Positions 4,322 through 10,022 of a stretch of DNA of 10,022 nucleotides are shown here, piece after piece. A program made the position numbers and the translations under genes. The notes below the pieces were generated by a model. That model saw only the letters and a list, made by a program, of their open reading frames with translations, was not told the origin of the DNA and did not search any database. Positions within the stretch are counted from its first letter, which is position 1, and every line of letters begins with the position of its first letter. Origin of the DNA: JAHEJB01 sp041748175 (GTDB lineage: Bacteria; Bacteroidota; Rhodothermia; Rhodothermales; Rubricoccaceae); contig JBGTDU010000160.1 in NCBI GenBank assembly GCA_041748175.1, positions 1 to 10,022 on the forward strand. The letters run 5' to 3'.

Positions 4322-6154
4322 ATCTCCAACCAAGAACCCGATAACGCCAAATCGACCAAGGTCAGGTTCGACGGCCAGATCCTGAAGCGGCTGTTCCGCT
4401 GGCTGGCGCCGTACAAGGTCTGGGTTGGAGTAGCCCTCGTGCTGACGCTCGGCGTCGCATTCCTTGGGCCGCTACGGCCAAAGCTCGTTCAGGTCGCCAT
4501 AGACCAGTACATCACGCCGGGCGATCTGGCCGGGCTGACAAAGATCATTCTGCTGATCGGCGCGGTGCTGGTCGGCGAGGCCATCCTGTCGTTCGTCCTG
4601 GGTTATATGACGGCGTGGATCGGCCAGAACGCACTCTTCGACCTCCGCACGGCCGTTTTTAGGCACATCCAGAAGCAACGCCTGGGCTTCTTCGACCGCA
4701 CGCCCATCGGCCGCCTCATCACCCGAACGACCAGCGACATCGAGGCGCTTGATGCGCTGCTTTCAGCCGGCGTCGTCACCATGCTGGGCGATCTCGGACG
4801 GCTGTTTTTCATCGGCTATTTCATGTTCGCGCTGAACGTGGAGCTGGCCGTCGTCTCGCTGCTCACGCTCCCACTCATGCTGTGGGTGACGAACTACTTC
4901 CGCGTGAAGATGCGGGAAGCCTATCGGGAAACGCGCACGCAGGTCTCCCGTCTGAACTCGTTCCTGCAAGAGCACGTGACGGGCATGAAGGTGGTGCAGC
5001 TCTTCAACCGCGAGCGCGAGGAGATGACGCGGTTCAAGGAGATCAACGACAAGCATCGCGCGGCGCACATCAAGACGATCCTCTACTTTGCGCTCCTCTG
5101 GCCGGCCATCGACCTCATCGCCACGCTCGCGCTCGGTCTGGTGATCTGGTACGGCGGGACCGAAGCGATGCGCGAAGCCGTCACCATCGGGACGCTCATC
5201 GCGTTCATCCAGTACGTCCGGCTGTTCTTCGAGCCCGTCCGCAACCTCTCGGATCAGTTCAACACCTTGCAGGGCGCGATGGCGGCGTCCGAGCGCGTGT
5301 TCGACCTGCTCGACACGGACATGGCGCTCGAAGAGAAGATCGACCCGACACCTTTTGCGGAATGCAAAGGCCGGATTGAGTTCAGGAACGTGTCGTTTGC
5401 CTACGAGCGATTGCCCGTTCCCGAGGATGCCGAGGAGGGCTTCGAGCCAGGCTGGAACTGGGTTTTGCGGGACGTATCGTTCGTCGCCGAGCCCGGCAAG
5501 ACGATGGCGCTCGTCGGCGCGACGGGTTCGGGCAAGACGACCATTATCTCCCTGCTCCTTCGTTTCTATGAGGTGCAGGAGGGCCAGATATTCGTCGATG
5601 GCATCGATATTCGAGACGTCAAACTGGTAGAACTGCGGCGGCACATCGGCCTGGTATTGCAGGATGTATTTCTGTTCTCTGGTTCAATCGAAGACAACGT
5701 CACGCTCGGAGATCCGCAGAAAACGTTGGCAGATGTTCAGCGTGCGGCAGAGTTGGTCGGAGCGGACGCGTTCATCAACAAGTTGCCGGGAGCCTACGAG
5801 TACGACGTCCGCGAGCGCGGCCAGACGCTCTCGCACGGACAGCGCCAGTTGATTTCCTTCGTCCGAACCCTCGTTTACGACCCCACGATTCTTGTCCTCG
5901 ACGAGGCCACGTCGTCGGTGGATACGGAGACGGAAGAACTCGTTCAACGGGCCATCGACGTGTTGATGGAGGGCCGCACCGCGCTGGTCGTTGCACACCG
6001 GCTCTCCACGATTCAGCACGCCGAACAGATTCTCGTATTGCACAAAGGCGAAGTTCGCGAGCGCGGCAGCCACCAGGAGCTTCTCGCGCAGGATGGGCTG
6101 TACCGGCGGCTCTATGAGTTGCAGTTTGCCGCGCAGGAACGGGCCGCGGCGTAG
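4322..6154 (+). CDS. ABC exporter half-transporter, consensus-Walker-B subunit (BmrD/YheH-like); start codon non-canonical
   Basis: Partner of the ABC subunit at 2003. The ATPase domain has Walker A GATGSGKT (5516-5539), signature LSHGQ instead of LSGGQ (5828-5842, His codon 5834-5836), Walker B followed by Asp-Glu (5900-5905) and H-loop His (5996-5998). Its glutamate pairs with the other subunit's good LSGGQ in the active site. Its altered signature pairs with the other subunit's aspartate in the degenerate site. Start: homologous coding sequence (R-F-D-G-Q-I-L-K-R-L-F-R-W-L, ending ahead of helix 1) is visible upstream of the first GTG at 4439, which lies inside helix 1. Yet the open frame from 4310 to 4438 has no ATG, GTG or TTG. 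I place the start at ATC 4322, where a one-base change from ATG would give a natural M-S-N-Q-E-P-D N-terminus. This choice is tentative; automatic callers would use 4439. A charged insertion of about 12 residues follows the first ATPase strand. Confidence 0.85.
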   Translation: MSNQEPDNAKSTKVRFDGQILKRLFRWLAPYKVWVGVALVLTLGVAFLGPLRPKLVQVAIDQYITPGDLAGLTKIILLIGAVLVGEAILSFVLGYMTAWIGQNALFDLRTAVFRHIQKQRLGFFDRTPIGRLITRTTSDIEALDALLSAGVVTMLGDLGRLFFIGYFMFALNVELAVVSLLTLPLMLWVTNYFRVKMREAYRETRTQVSRLNSFLQEHVTGMKVVQLFNREREEMTRFKEINDKHRAAHIKTILYFALLWPAIDLIATLALGLVIWYGGTEAMREAVTIGTLIAFIQYVRLFFEPVRNLSDQFNTLQGAMAASERVFDLLDTDMALEEKIDPTPFAECKGRIEFRNVSFAYERLPVPEDAEEGFEPGWNWVLRDVSFVAEPGKTMALVGATGSGKTTIISLLLRFYEVQEGQIFVDGIDIRDVKLVELRRHIGLVLQDVFLFSGSIEDNVTLGDPQKTLADVQRAAELVGADAFINKLPGAYEYDVRERGQTLSHGQRQLISFVRTLVYDPTILVLDEATSSVDTETEELVQRAIDVLMEGRTALVVAHRLSTIQHAEQILVLHKGEVRERGSHQELLAQDGLYRRLYELQFAAQERAAA

Positions 6155-6158
6155 AAGC

Positions 6159-6164
6159 TACATT
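6159..6164 (+). promoter_or_regulatory. TACATT box 7 nt before the DUF433 gene
   Basis: TACATT, seven bases, then ATG 6172, only five bases after the stop of the ABC gene. It resembles the boxes at 406, 1188, 1991 and 7425 and might give the DUF433/DUF5615 pair its own near-leaderless promoter. Read-through from the ABC operon is equally possible. Confidence 0.25.
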
Positions 6165-6171
6165 ATGCAGC

Positions 6172-6393
6172 ATGCTCGACCGCATCACCATAGACCCTGC
6201 TATTTGCCACGGCAAGCCAACCATTCGCGGGTTGAGGTATCCTGTCGAGACGATTCTGGATCTGTTGAGTTCGGGGATGACGCACGAGCAGGTTCTCGCC
6301 GACTATGAGGATCTTGAGCAGGAGGATCTTCTGGCGGTTCTGGCCTTTGCCGCGCAGCTTAGCCGTGTCAAGCGGATGCAGGCTGTGCGCTGA
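6172..6393 (+). CDS. DUF433 domain protein, putative antitoxin
   Basis: This 73-residue protein shows the DUF433 signature: R-I-T-I-D-P-A-I-C-H-G-K-P-T-I-R-G (4-20), then a helical region with the I-L-D-L-L-S-S-G-M-T-H-E-Q-V-L motif (28-42) and D-Y-E-D-L-E-Q-E-D-L-L-A-V-L-A-F-A (44-60). The middle part is a predicted winged or helix-turn-helix DNA-binding segment. DUF433 genes are commonly found directly upstream of DUF5615 PIN-like genes and are regarded as VapB-like antitoxins. Here TGA and the next ATG share one base (6393), supporting coupled translation. ATG 6172 fits the family N-terminus better than ATG 6165, which is in another frame. Confidence 0.85.
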   Translation: MLDRITIDPAICHGKPTIRGLRYPVETILDLLSSGMTHEQVLADYEDLEQEDLLAVLAFAAQLSRVKRMQAVR

Positions 6394-6746
6394 TGCAGTT
6401 CCTGCTCGACGCTCAACTGCCCCGTCGGCTTGTGTATCGACTGCGTGAGGCCGGGCACGAGGCCATTCATACGCTTGATTTGCCTGATGGGAATCGCACG
6501 TCTGATGAAGCCATCAACGCGCTCTCCGTTGACAAGGACTATATCGTGGTGACGAAGGACGGCGATTTTGTCGACTCCCTTCTTGTCAACCAGCGACCGA
6601 ACAAACTGCTACTCGTCTCGACTGGCAATATTGGCAATAGCGAACTGGAAGCACTTCTTCTCAAAGCGTTGTCCGTGATAGAGGAAGAGTTTCGCCACAG
6701 TCGCTTTCTCGAACTTGAACGAGGCGTCGTTCGCGTGCATTTCTGA
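6393..6746 (+). CDS. DUF5615 family PIN-like protein, putative toxin
   Basis: This 117-residue protein has the DUF5615 (Mut7-C/PIN-like) layout: F-L-L-D-A-Q-L-P at 3-10 (D6), A-G-H-E-A near 20-24, R-T-S-D-E-A-I at 35-41 (D38), and T-K-D-G-D-F at 54-59 (D56, D58), followed by a hydrophobic strand (K-L-L-L-V-S-T-G-N-I). The conserved acidic residues would bind metal in a PIN-type RNase site, so the protein is probably the RNase toxin of a VapBC-like pair with the DUF433 protein. All the expected acidic positions are present, so it may be active. The RNA target is unknown. Directly after its stop is a short copy of the 3' end of the upstream ABC gene. Confidence 0.82.
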   Translation: MQFLLDAQLPRRLVYRLREAGHEAIHTLDLPDGNRTSDEAINALSVDKDYIVVTKDGDFVDSLLVNQRPNKLLLVSTGNIGNSELEALLLKALSVIEEEFRHSRFLELERGVVRVHF

Positions 6747-6750
6747 CGCG

Positions 6751-6777
6751 CCCGCGCAAGAACGCGCGGCGGCATAA
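6751..6777 (+). pseudogene. Short remnant resembling the 3' end of the upstream ABC gene
   Basis: Read in its own frame this stretch encodes P-A-Q-E-R-A-A-A-stop, and the ABC gene ends A-A-Q-E-R-A-A-A-stop (6128-6154). About 21 of 27 bases match, and after the first codon all the differences are synonymous third-position changes, including TAG versus TAA. It starts four bases after the toxin stop. It looks like a diverged copy of the ABC 3' end left on the far side of the DUF433/DUF5615 insertion, mirroring the 5' fragments upstream of the operon. Because it is short and Ala-rich, chance or a shared hairpin (both copies can form a six-base-pair GC stem) cannot be excluded. Confidence 0.5.
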
Positions 6778-6886
6778 CTATTGGGCATCCAGCCACTTCT
6801 AAATCAAGAGCACGAAACTTTGGCTGCATGCAACCGCTCGTGGGATTCCTAACTGGTAAGACGTTCGTCCGTGAACCGCTGAATCC

Positions 6887-7204
6887 ATGAAAGTCTGATA
6901 TTTTCTCCTCAGCTTGGCATTTGTCGTCGGAGGCACAATTGTCGCAGTCTGGGTCCACCGCGTTGTTGGCTATGTGATTTGGGGGCTTTGGCGATTGATT
7001 GTTGGTCTTGGTGGAGGTACATGGCCCTGGACAGTGCGGCATGACAATGCAGGTGTTATTGTTGCAATAATATGTCTTATTGAACAAGCTCTATGGACAC
7101 TTAACCTGCTTGGGCCCAGGGTCACATATAATTCTATGAATGGAATGAAACGGTTCTTCGACCGGGATGGCAATGTGACGGGCTACCGAGATCCGTGGCA
7201 ATGA
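6887..7204 (+). pseudogene. Small membrane protein gene interrupted by TGA at codon 4
   Basis: ATG 6887 is followed by AAA GTC and TGA (6896-6898). The same frame then stays open for 101 codons to TGA 7202-7204. The reading M-K-V-(TGA)-Y-F-L-L-S-L-A-F-V-V-G-G makes a natural N-terminal membrane helix. A second hydrophobic stretch (G-Y-V-I-W-G-L-W-R-L-I-V-G-L-G) and a third (G-V-I-V-A-I-I-C-L-I) follow, and the protein ends with a polar tail, F-F-D-R-D-G-N-V-T-G-Y-R-D-P-W-Q. A TGG-to-TGA change would explain the stop. Alternatively translation starts at TTG 6914 (97 codons including the stop), but no ribosome site is visible there. I recognise no family. Base composition is clearly more AT-rich than in the neighbouring genes, which suggests acquired DNA. 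Confidence 0.45.
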
Positions 7205-7424
7205 GAAAAAAAATTGCTCTCCTTCTGGTGTAAATACTGGAAATGGTTGTGCGGGGGTGGTCGGGCACGGATGGTAGAGAGGGATCGCTCAGCCCGTCTC
7301 TTCCCCTTCGGGATCTCCCCCGGTTTCTGGCCTTTTGAAGCATGCACATGTGAGGCGACCGGTCCACAGCGAGCGAGGGCGTAGAGTTGCGGATGGCTAT
7401 CGGCTTGGGCGGACCTCGTGGACG
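7205..7424. other. Intergenic stretch without recognisable gene
   Basis: Between the interrupted membrane-protein gene and the mlaE-like gene I see no convincing coding frame. It opens with a run of eight A (7205-7213 region) and is otherwise moderately GC-rich with no extended repeats. It may hold upstream regulatory sequence for the lipid-transport cluster, but no operator can be named. Confidence 0.4.
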
Positions 7425-7430
7425 TAACTT
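7425..7430 (+). promoter_or_regulatory. TAACTT box 6 nt before the mlaE-like gene
   Basis: TAACTT, six bases, ATG 7437. A TTG lies at 7405-7407, 17 bases upstream of the box, which could be part of a -35 or -33 element. There is no Shine-Dalgarno. It is the only box outside the ABC repeats with the same six-base spacing, which strengthens the idea of a genome-wide near-leaderless promoter type. Confidence 0.4.
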
Positions 7431-7436
7431 CCCGAC

Positions 7437-8360
7437 ATGGAGCCCTTTCTCTCGGAGACAGACTCGGACACCCCGCGGGACTCGTTGTCGAGGCGCCTAC
7501 GCGACGTGCGGCGGGTTCGCCAGGAGGGGAAGATCCTGCAGGACAAGTCGTTCTCCGAACGGACCATGGAGCGCCTGTTGCGCTCGCAGGGGGTGCTGTA
7601 TCACTTCCTCGACCAGGCCGGCGCGCTTTTTATGTTCGTCGGCGAGTTCTTCCGACGCTTCTGGCGGAGGCCATTTGAGGTTAAGGAGACAATCAATCAA
7701 ATGGACGAGGTTGGGTCGAAGAGCTTCCTCCTTACCTCGGTTGTCGGGCTATCTATCGGTGTTGTGCTGGCCATGCAAAGCCGCGGAACGCTCGCTCGCT
7801 TCGGCGCGGAGGCGTTCCTGCCTAGTATGCTGTCGTTCTCTATCATCAAGGAAATAGGGCCTGTGCTGACCAGCCTCGTGCTCGCCGGCCGCCTTGGCGC
7901 GGGGATAGCAGCCGAACTGGGCTCTATGAAAGTCACCGAGCAAATCGATGCGCTGGAGGTGGCGGCGCTGAAGCCTTTCCATTACCTCGTCGTCACGCGA
8001 GTGATTGCGTGCGTCGTCATGTTTCCGGTAATGACCATACTGACCGACGTGATCGCGCTTTCCGGCGGCTTCATCGAGTCCGCGCTTTCTACCGATATGG
8101 ACTATCGGGTGTTCGTAGGAGAAGCTTTCAAGACCATGCGTTTCGTCGATGTGACCGTGGACACGATGAAGACGTCCATCTTTGGCTTTATCGTGGGCAT
8201 CGTAAGCTGCTACCTGGGCTACAACGTGCGAGGTGGGACGCGAGAAGTTGGCCAGGCGGCCATGCAGGCCGTTGTGCTATCGTCATTGCTAATCCTCTTA
8301 GCCGATGTGGTCGTTGTGCGAGTGTCGCTGATGATCTTCGGAGACGTATCGGGGCAGTGA
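7437..8360 (+). CDS. mlaE: MlaE family ABC transporter permease (lipid transport)
   Basis: This 307-residue protein is the membrane subunit of an Mla/MCE-type phospholipid transporter. After a charged cytoplasmic N-terminus of about 80 residues, longer than in E. coli MlaE, comes the MlaE domain. It contains E-I-G-P-V-L-T-S-L-V-L-A-G-R, the family hallmark, then G-A-G-I-A-A-E-L-G-S-M and V-T-E-Q-I-D-A-L-E (about 140-180), and several membrane helices up to the C-terminus. The conserved loop is the site that contacts the ATPase subunit. It is followed three bases later by the ATPase gene and then by the MCE-domain gene, which gives the core Mla set. In Gram-negative bacteria such complexes move phospholipids between inner and outer membranes. 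The ATG is supported by the TAACTT box; an alternative GTG-type start upstream is not needed. Confidence 0.9.
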   Translation: MEPFLSETDSDTPRDSLSRRLRDVRRVRQEGKILQDKSFSERTMERLLRSQGVLYHFLDQAGALFMFVGEFFRRFWRRPFEVKETINQMDEVGSKSFLLTSVVGLSIGVVLAMQSRGTLARFGAEAFLPSMLSFSIIKEIGPVLTSLVLAGRLGAGIAAELGSMKVTEQIDALEVAALKPFHYLVVTRVIACVVMFPVMTILTDVIALSGGFIESALSTDMDYRVFVGEAFKTMRFVDVTVDTMKTSIFGFIVGIVSCYLGYNVRGGTREVGQAAMQAVVLSSLLILLADVVVVRVSLMIFGDVSGQ

Positions 8361-8363
8361 ACC

Positions 8364-9179
8364 ATGCTTGATTTTTTCAGCAAAGAGGTGTCGACAGAAC
8401 CGGTAACCGGCGGGTCTACTCCCCCGCCCGAAAACATCATTGTAGAGCTGCGTGATGTCCACAAGGCTTTTGGGGAGTTGCGCGTCCTTCGGGGCGTCAG
8501 TCTGCAACTTGAGCGAGGAAACAGCGCTGTCGTTCTCGGGGGTTCGGGCACCGGCAAAAGCGTGCTCATCAAGCACATCGTCGGGCTTCTTGCTCCCGAC
8601 AAAGGTGAGGTGTGGGTTAAGGGCCAGCGGACGGATTTGCTGGACGGTGATGCACTCGACCGCCAGCGCCTCAGCATTGGCTATCTGTTTCAGGGCGGCG
8701 CGCTGTTCGATTCGATGACGGTGTACGAGAACATGCGTTTTTACCTCGACCGCCACACCAAGTGGTCGAAGGGGGAAAAGGACGATGCCATCGCCGAGGT
8801 GCTCGAGGCGGTAAATCTGGACGACAAAGGACCACAATTCCCGGCTGAGCTCTCTGGTGGCCAAAGGAAGCGGATCGGCCTGGCCCGCGCACTCGTCCTT
8901 AAACCCGAGATAATTCTGTACGACGAGCCGACAACCGGCCTCGACCCGGTATCCGTCCGCGTCGTCGCCGATCTGATTCTCAAACTCCGTGACGAGCGCA
9001 ACATTTCATCCATTTCCATTACCCACGACCTCCTGGCCGCCGCCATTATTACCGACCACGCCAGTTTCCTGGCCGAAGGAAAAATTGTGGCCAGCGGCAC
9101 CCTGGAGGAAGTCCGCCATTCCGAACATCCGCTGGTTCGAGAGTTTTTCCACGGATCGGAGGCCTATTCCGCCGTGTGA
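8364..9179 (+). CDS. mlaF: MlaF family ABC transporter ATP-binding protein
   Basis: This 271-residue ATPase contains Walker A GGSGTGKS (59-66, K65), Q-loop in Y-L-F-Q-G-G-A-L-F-D-S-M-T-V (Q110), signature LSGGQ (163-167), Walker B I-I-L-Y-D-E-P-T (183-190, E188) and H-loop H221. The F-Q-G-G-A-L-F-D-S motif after the Q-loop is characteristic of MlaF/Mkl-type ATPases and separates it from general importers. It should power the MlaE permease as a homodimer. The start lies three bases after the mlaE stop, so the two are one operon. A short N-terminal extension of about 25 residues, Pro/Gly-rich, precedes the ATPase fold. All catalytic residues are present. Confidence 0.92.
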   Translation: MLDFFSKEVSTEPVTGGSTPPPENIIVELRDVHKAFGELRVLRGVSLQLERGNSAVVLGGSGTGKSVLIKHIVGLLAPDKGEVWVKGQRTDLLDGDALDRQRLSIGYLFQGGALFDSMTVYENMRFYLDRHTKWSKGEKDDAIAEVLEAVNLDDKGPQFPAELSGGQRKRIGLARALVLKPEIILYDEPTTGLDPVSVRVVADLILKLRDERNISSISITHDLLAAAIITDHASFLAEGKIVASGTLEEVRHSEHPLVREFFHGSEAYSAV

Positions 9180-9246
9180 GCCCAGGCCGCCTTGCCCTTT
9201 GGCGGTATCGGAGCTATCGTCTTTTTAACCGCGTAACCCCGTCCCC

Positions 9247-10022
9247 ATGTCACGCCAAGCTCGCTTAGGTCTCGTCGTTCTGATGGGCGTCGTACTCTTC
9301 GTAGCACTTCTTTTCATTCTGGCGAACCGCACGTTTCTCCTCTCGGACACGTATTCAATTCGTGCGGAGTTCAACCGCGTCTCGGGCCTTCAGACGGGTG
9401 CGCGGGTGTTGTACAACGGCATTTCGGTGGGCCGGGTGGAAGCGATCCAATTGCCGACGTCGCCGGGCCTGCCGATCTCCGTTGCGATGCAGATCAAGGA
9501 CGACGCGAAACATCTGATTCGGGTAGATTCGAGAGCCGTGATCCAGACGGACGGCCTCGTCGGCAACGTGATCGTTGCGCTTACGGACGGTTCGCCGAGT
9601 CAGCCGATTGTCGCAGAGAATGGCAGGATTGCCGGCGTCGATCCCTTTCAGTTTAGTGCTGTGACAGACAAAATGTTCGAGTCGGTGGCACGATTCGATT
9701 CGGTTACGATCACACTTACCGACATCATGCGGGATGTTCAATCGGGGCAGGGCTCGCTCGGTCGCTTCATGTACGACGAGCGTCTGTACAACGAGACCGT
9801 ACTGACCGCGCAGGAACTTCGCGGCGCTCTTGGCAACATCGGCGCGAGCGCCGACCGGCTCGTGGCCATCGCGGCGGATGGCTCTTTGGCTCTCGAATCA
9901 GTCATTCGAAAGGTCGATTCCGGCGATGGCACGCTCGCCCGGATTCTGAACGAAGACAGTATGTACGTCGCCCTGTTGCAGTCGGCCGATCAGTTCCAGG
10001 AGATCTCGTCGAACCTCGGCGC
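9247..10022 (+). CDS. mlaD: MlaD family MCE-domain protein, N-terminal part (3' end outside window)
   Basis: Open from ATG 9247 to the window end (258 codons plus two bases). Residues 6-26 form one membrane anchor (L-G-L-V-V-L-M-G-V-V-L-F-V-A-L-L). The MCE domain follows (about 37-120), with Y-S-I-R-A-E-F-N-R-V-S-G-L-Q-T-G-A-R-V, Y-N-G-I-S-V-G-R-V and D-G-L-V-G-N-V. After it come two copies of a unit seen in MCE protein tails: S-G-Q-G-S-L-G-R-F-M-Y-D-E-R-L-Y, and S-G-D-G-T-L-A-R-I-L-N-E-D-S-M-Y about 60 residues later. The protein is longer than E. coli MlaD. It would form the periplasmic ring that carries lipids from the MlaE/MlaF complex. No Shine-Dalgarno is visible. The 67-base gap after mlaF has a weak hairpin but no convincing terminator. 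Confidence 0.9.
   Translation, partial: MSRQARLGLVVLMGVVLFVALLFILANRTFLLSDTYSIRAEFNRVSGLQTGARVLYNGISVGRVEAIQLPTSPGLPISVAMQIKDDAKHLIRVDSRAVIQTDGLVGNVIVALTDGSPSQPIVAENGRIAGVDPFQFSAVTDKMFESVARFDSVTITLTDIMRDVQSGQGSLGRFMYDERLYNETVLTAQELRGALGNIGASADRLVAIAADGSLALESVIRKVDSGDGTLARILNEDSMYVALLQSADQFQEISSNLG

Noticed and set aside
4763..5644. 293-codon open frame on the - strand
   Set aside because: It lies entirely antisense to conserved ABC transporter coding sequence. Its composition (many Arg, Asp, Glu, His, Val) is what a GC-rich gene gives when read backwards, and it shows no domain.
6752..6769. GC hairpin after the DUF5615 gene as a terminator
   Set aside because: There is a six-base-pair stem but no following T run, and a similar stem occurs inside the coding 3' end of the ABC gene at 6128-6150.
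1836..6898. Stop-codon recoding (TAG or TGA read as sense)
   Set aside because: TAG and TGA both end clearly full-length genes in the same window (for example TAG 6152-6154, TGA 3803-3805), so ordinary nonsense mutations are the simpler reading.
9187..9205. Possible terminator between mlaF and mlaD
   Set aside because: The stem is only five base pairs (CCGCC/GGCGG) and the T run begins about 16 bases after it. A terminator here would also split a normal Mla operon.

Overview
The window reads as bacterial chromosome, fairly GC-rich by eye and almost fully coding, with every real gene on the + strand. Few genes have a convincing Shine-Dalgarno sequence. Several starts instead carry a TAnnTT box six or seven bases before the ATG. 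Weak Shine-Dalgarno use, TAnnTT boxes (compare the Bacteroidota -7 element TAnnTTTG) and an MlaE-MlaF-MlaD cluster would fit a GC-rich member of the Bacteroidota/Rhodothermota group. That placement is an inference with low confidence.

Layout: (1) the C-terminal third of an MFS transporter (1-363). (2) A patchwork (405-2003) in which the promoter and first codons of an ABC transporter gene occur three times. The first two copies are truncated, and each is followed by a RelE/ParE-type toxin-antitoxin (TA) module. The third copy runs into the full-length gene. The second toxin has an in-frame amber codon. (3) A two-gene heterodimeric ABC exporter of BmrC/BmrD type (2003-3805 and about 4322-6154). 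Its two subunits carry complementary departures from the ATPase consensus, which gives one degenerate and one consensus ATP site. (4) Between these two genes lies an exactly 500-bp unit (3807-4306): a four-helix-bundle (S23/IVP family) gene bounded by 30-bp inverted repeats matching at 28 of 30 positions. The second ABC gene has no ATG, GTG or TTG start between the edge of this unit and the middle of its first membrane helix. (5) A DUF433/DUF5615 (PIN-like) TA-type pair (6172-6746), followed by what looks like a second copy of the 3' end of the upstream ABC gene. (6) A lower-GC stretch holding a small membrane-protein gene interrupted by TGA at codon 4 (6887-7204), then about 220 bp without a recognisable gene. 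(7) An MlaE-MlaF-MlaD lipid-transport cluster (7437-10022), with the last gene cut by the window edge.

Main point: the ABC exporter operon has been invaded at least four times, by two RelE/ParE modules at its 5' end, an inverted-repeat S23 unit between its genes, and a DUF433/DUF5615 module at its 3' end. In the three TA cases the invading segment is accompanied by an extra copy of the adjoining end of the ABC gene, so the host gene stays whole. The extra copies differ from the intact gene largely at synonymous positions. This points either to insertion with long target duplication or to import from a diverged version of the same locus.
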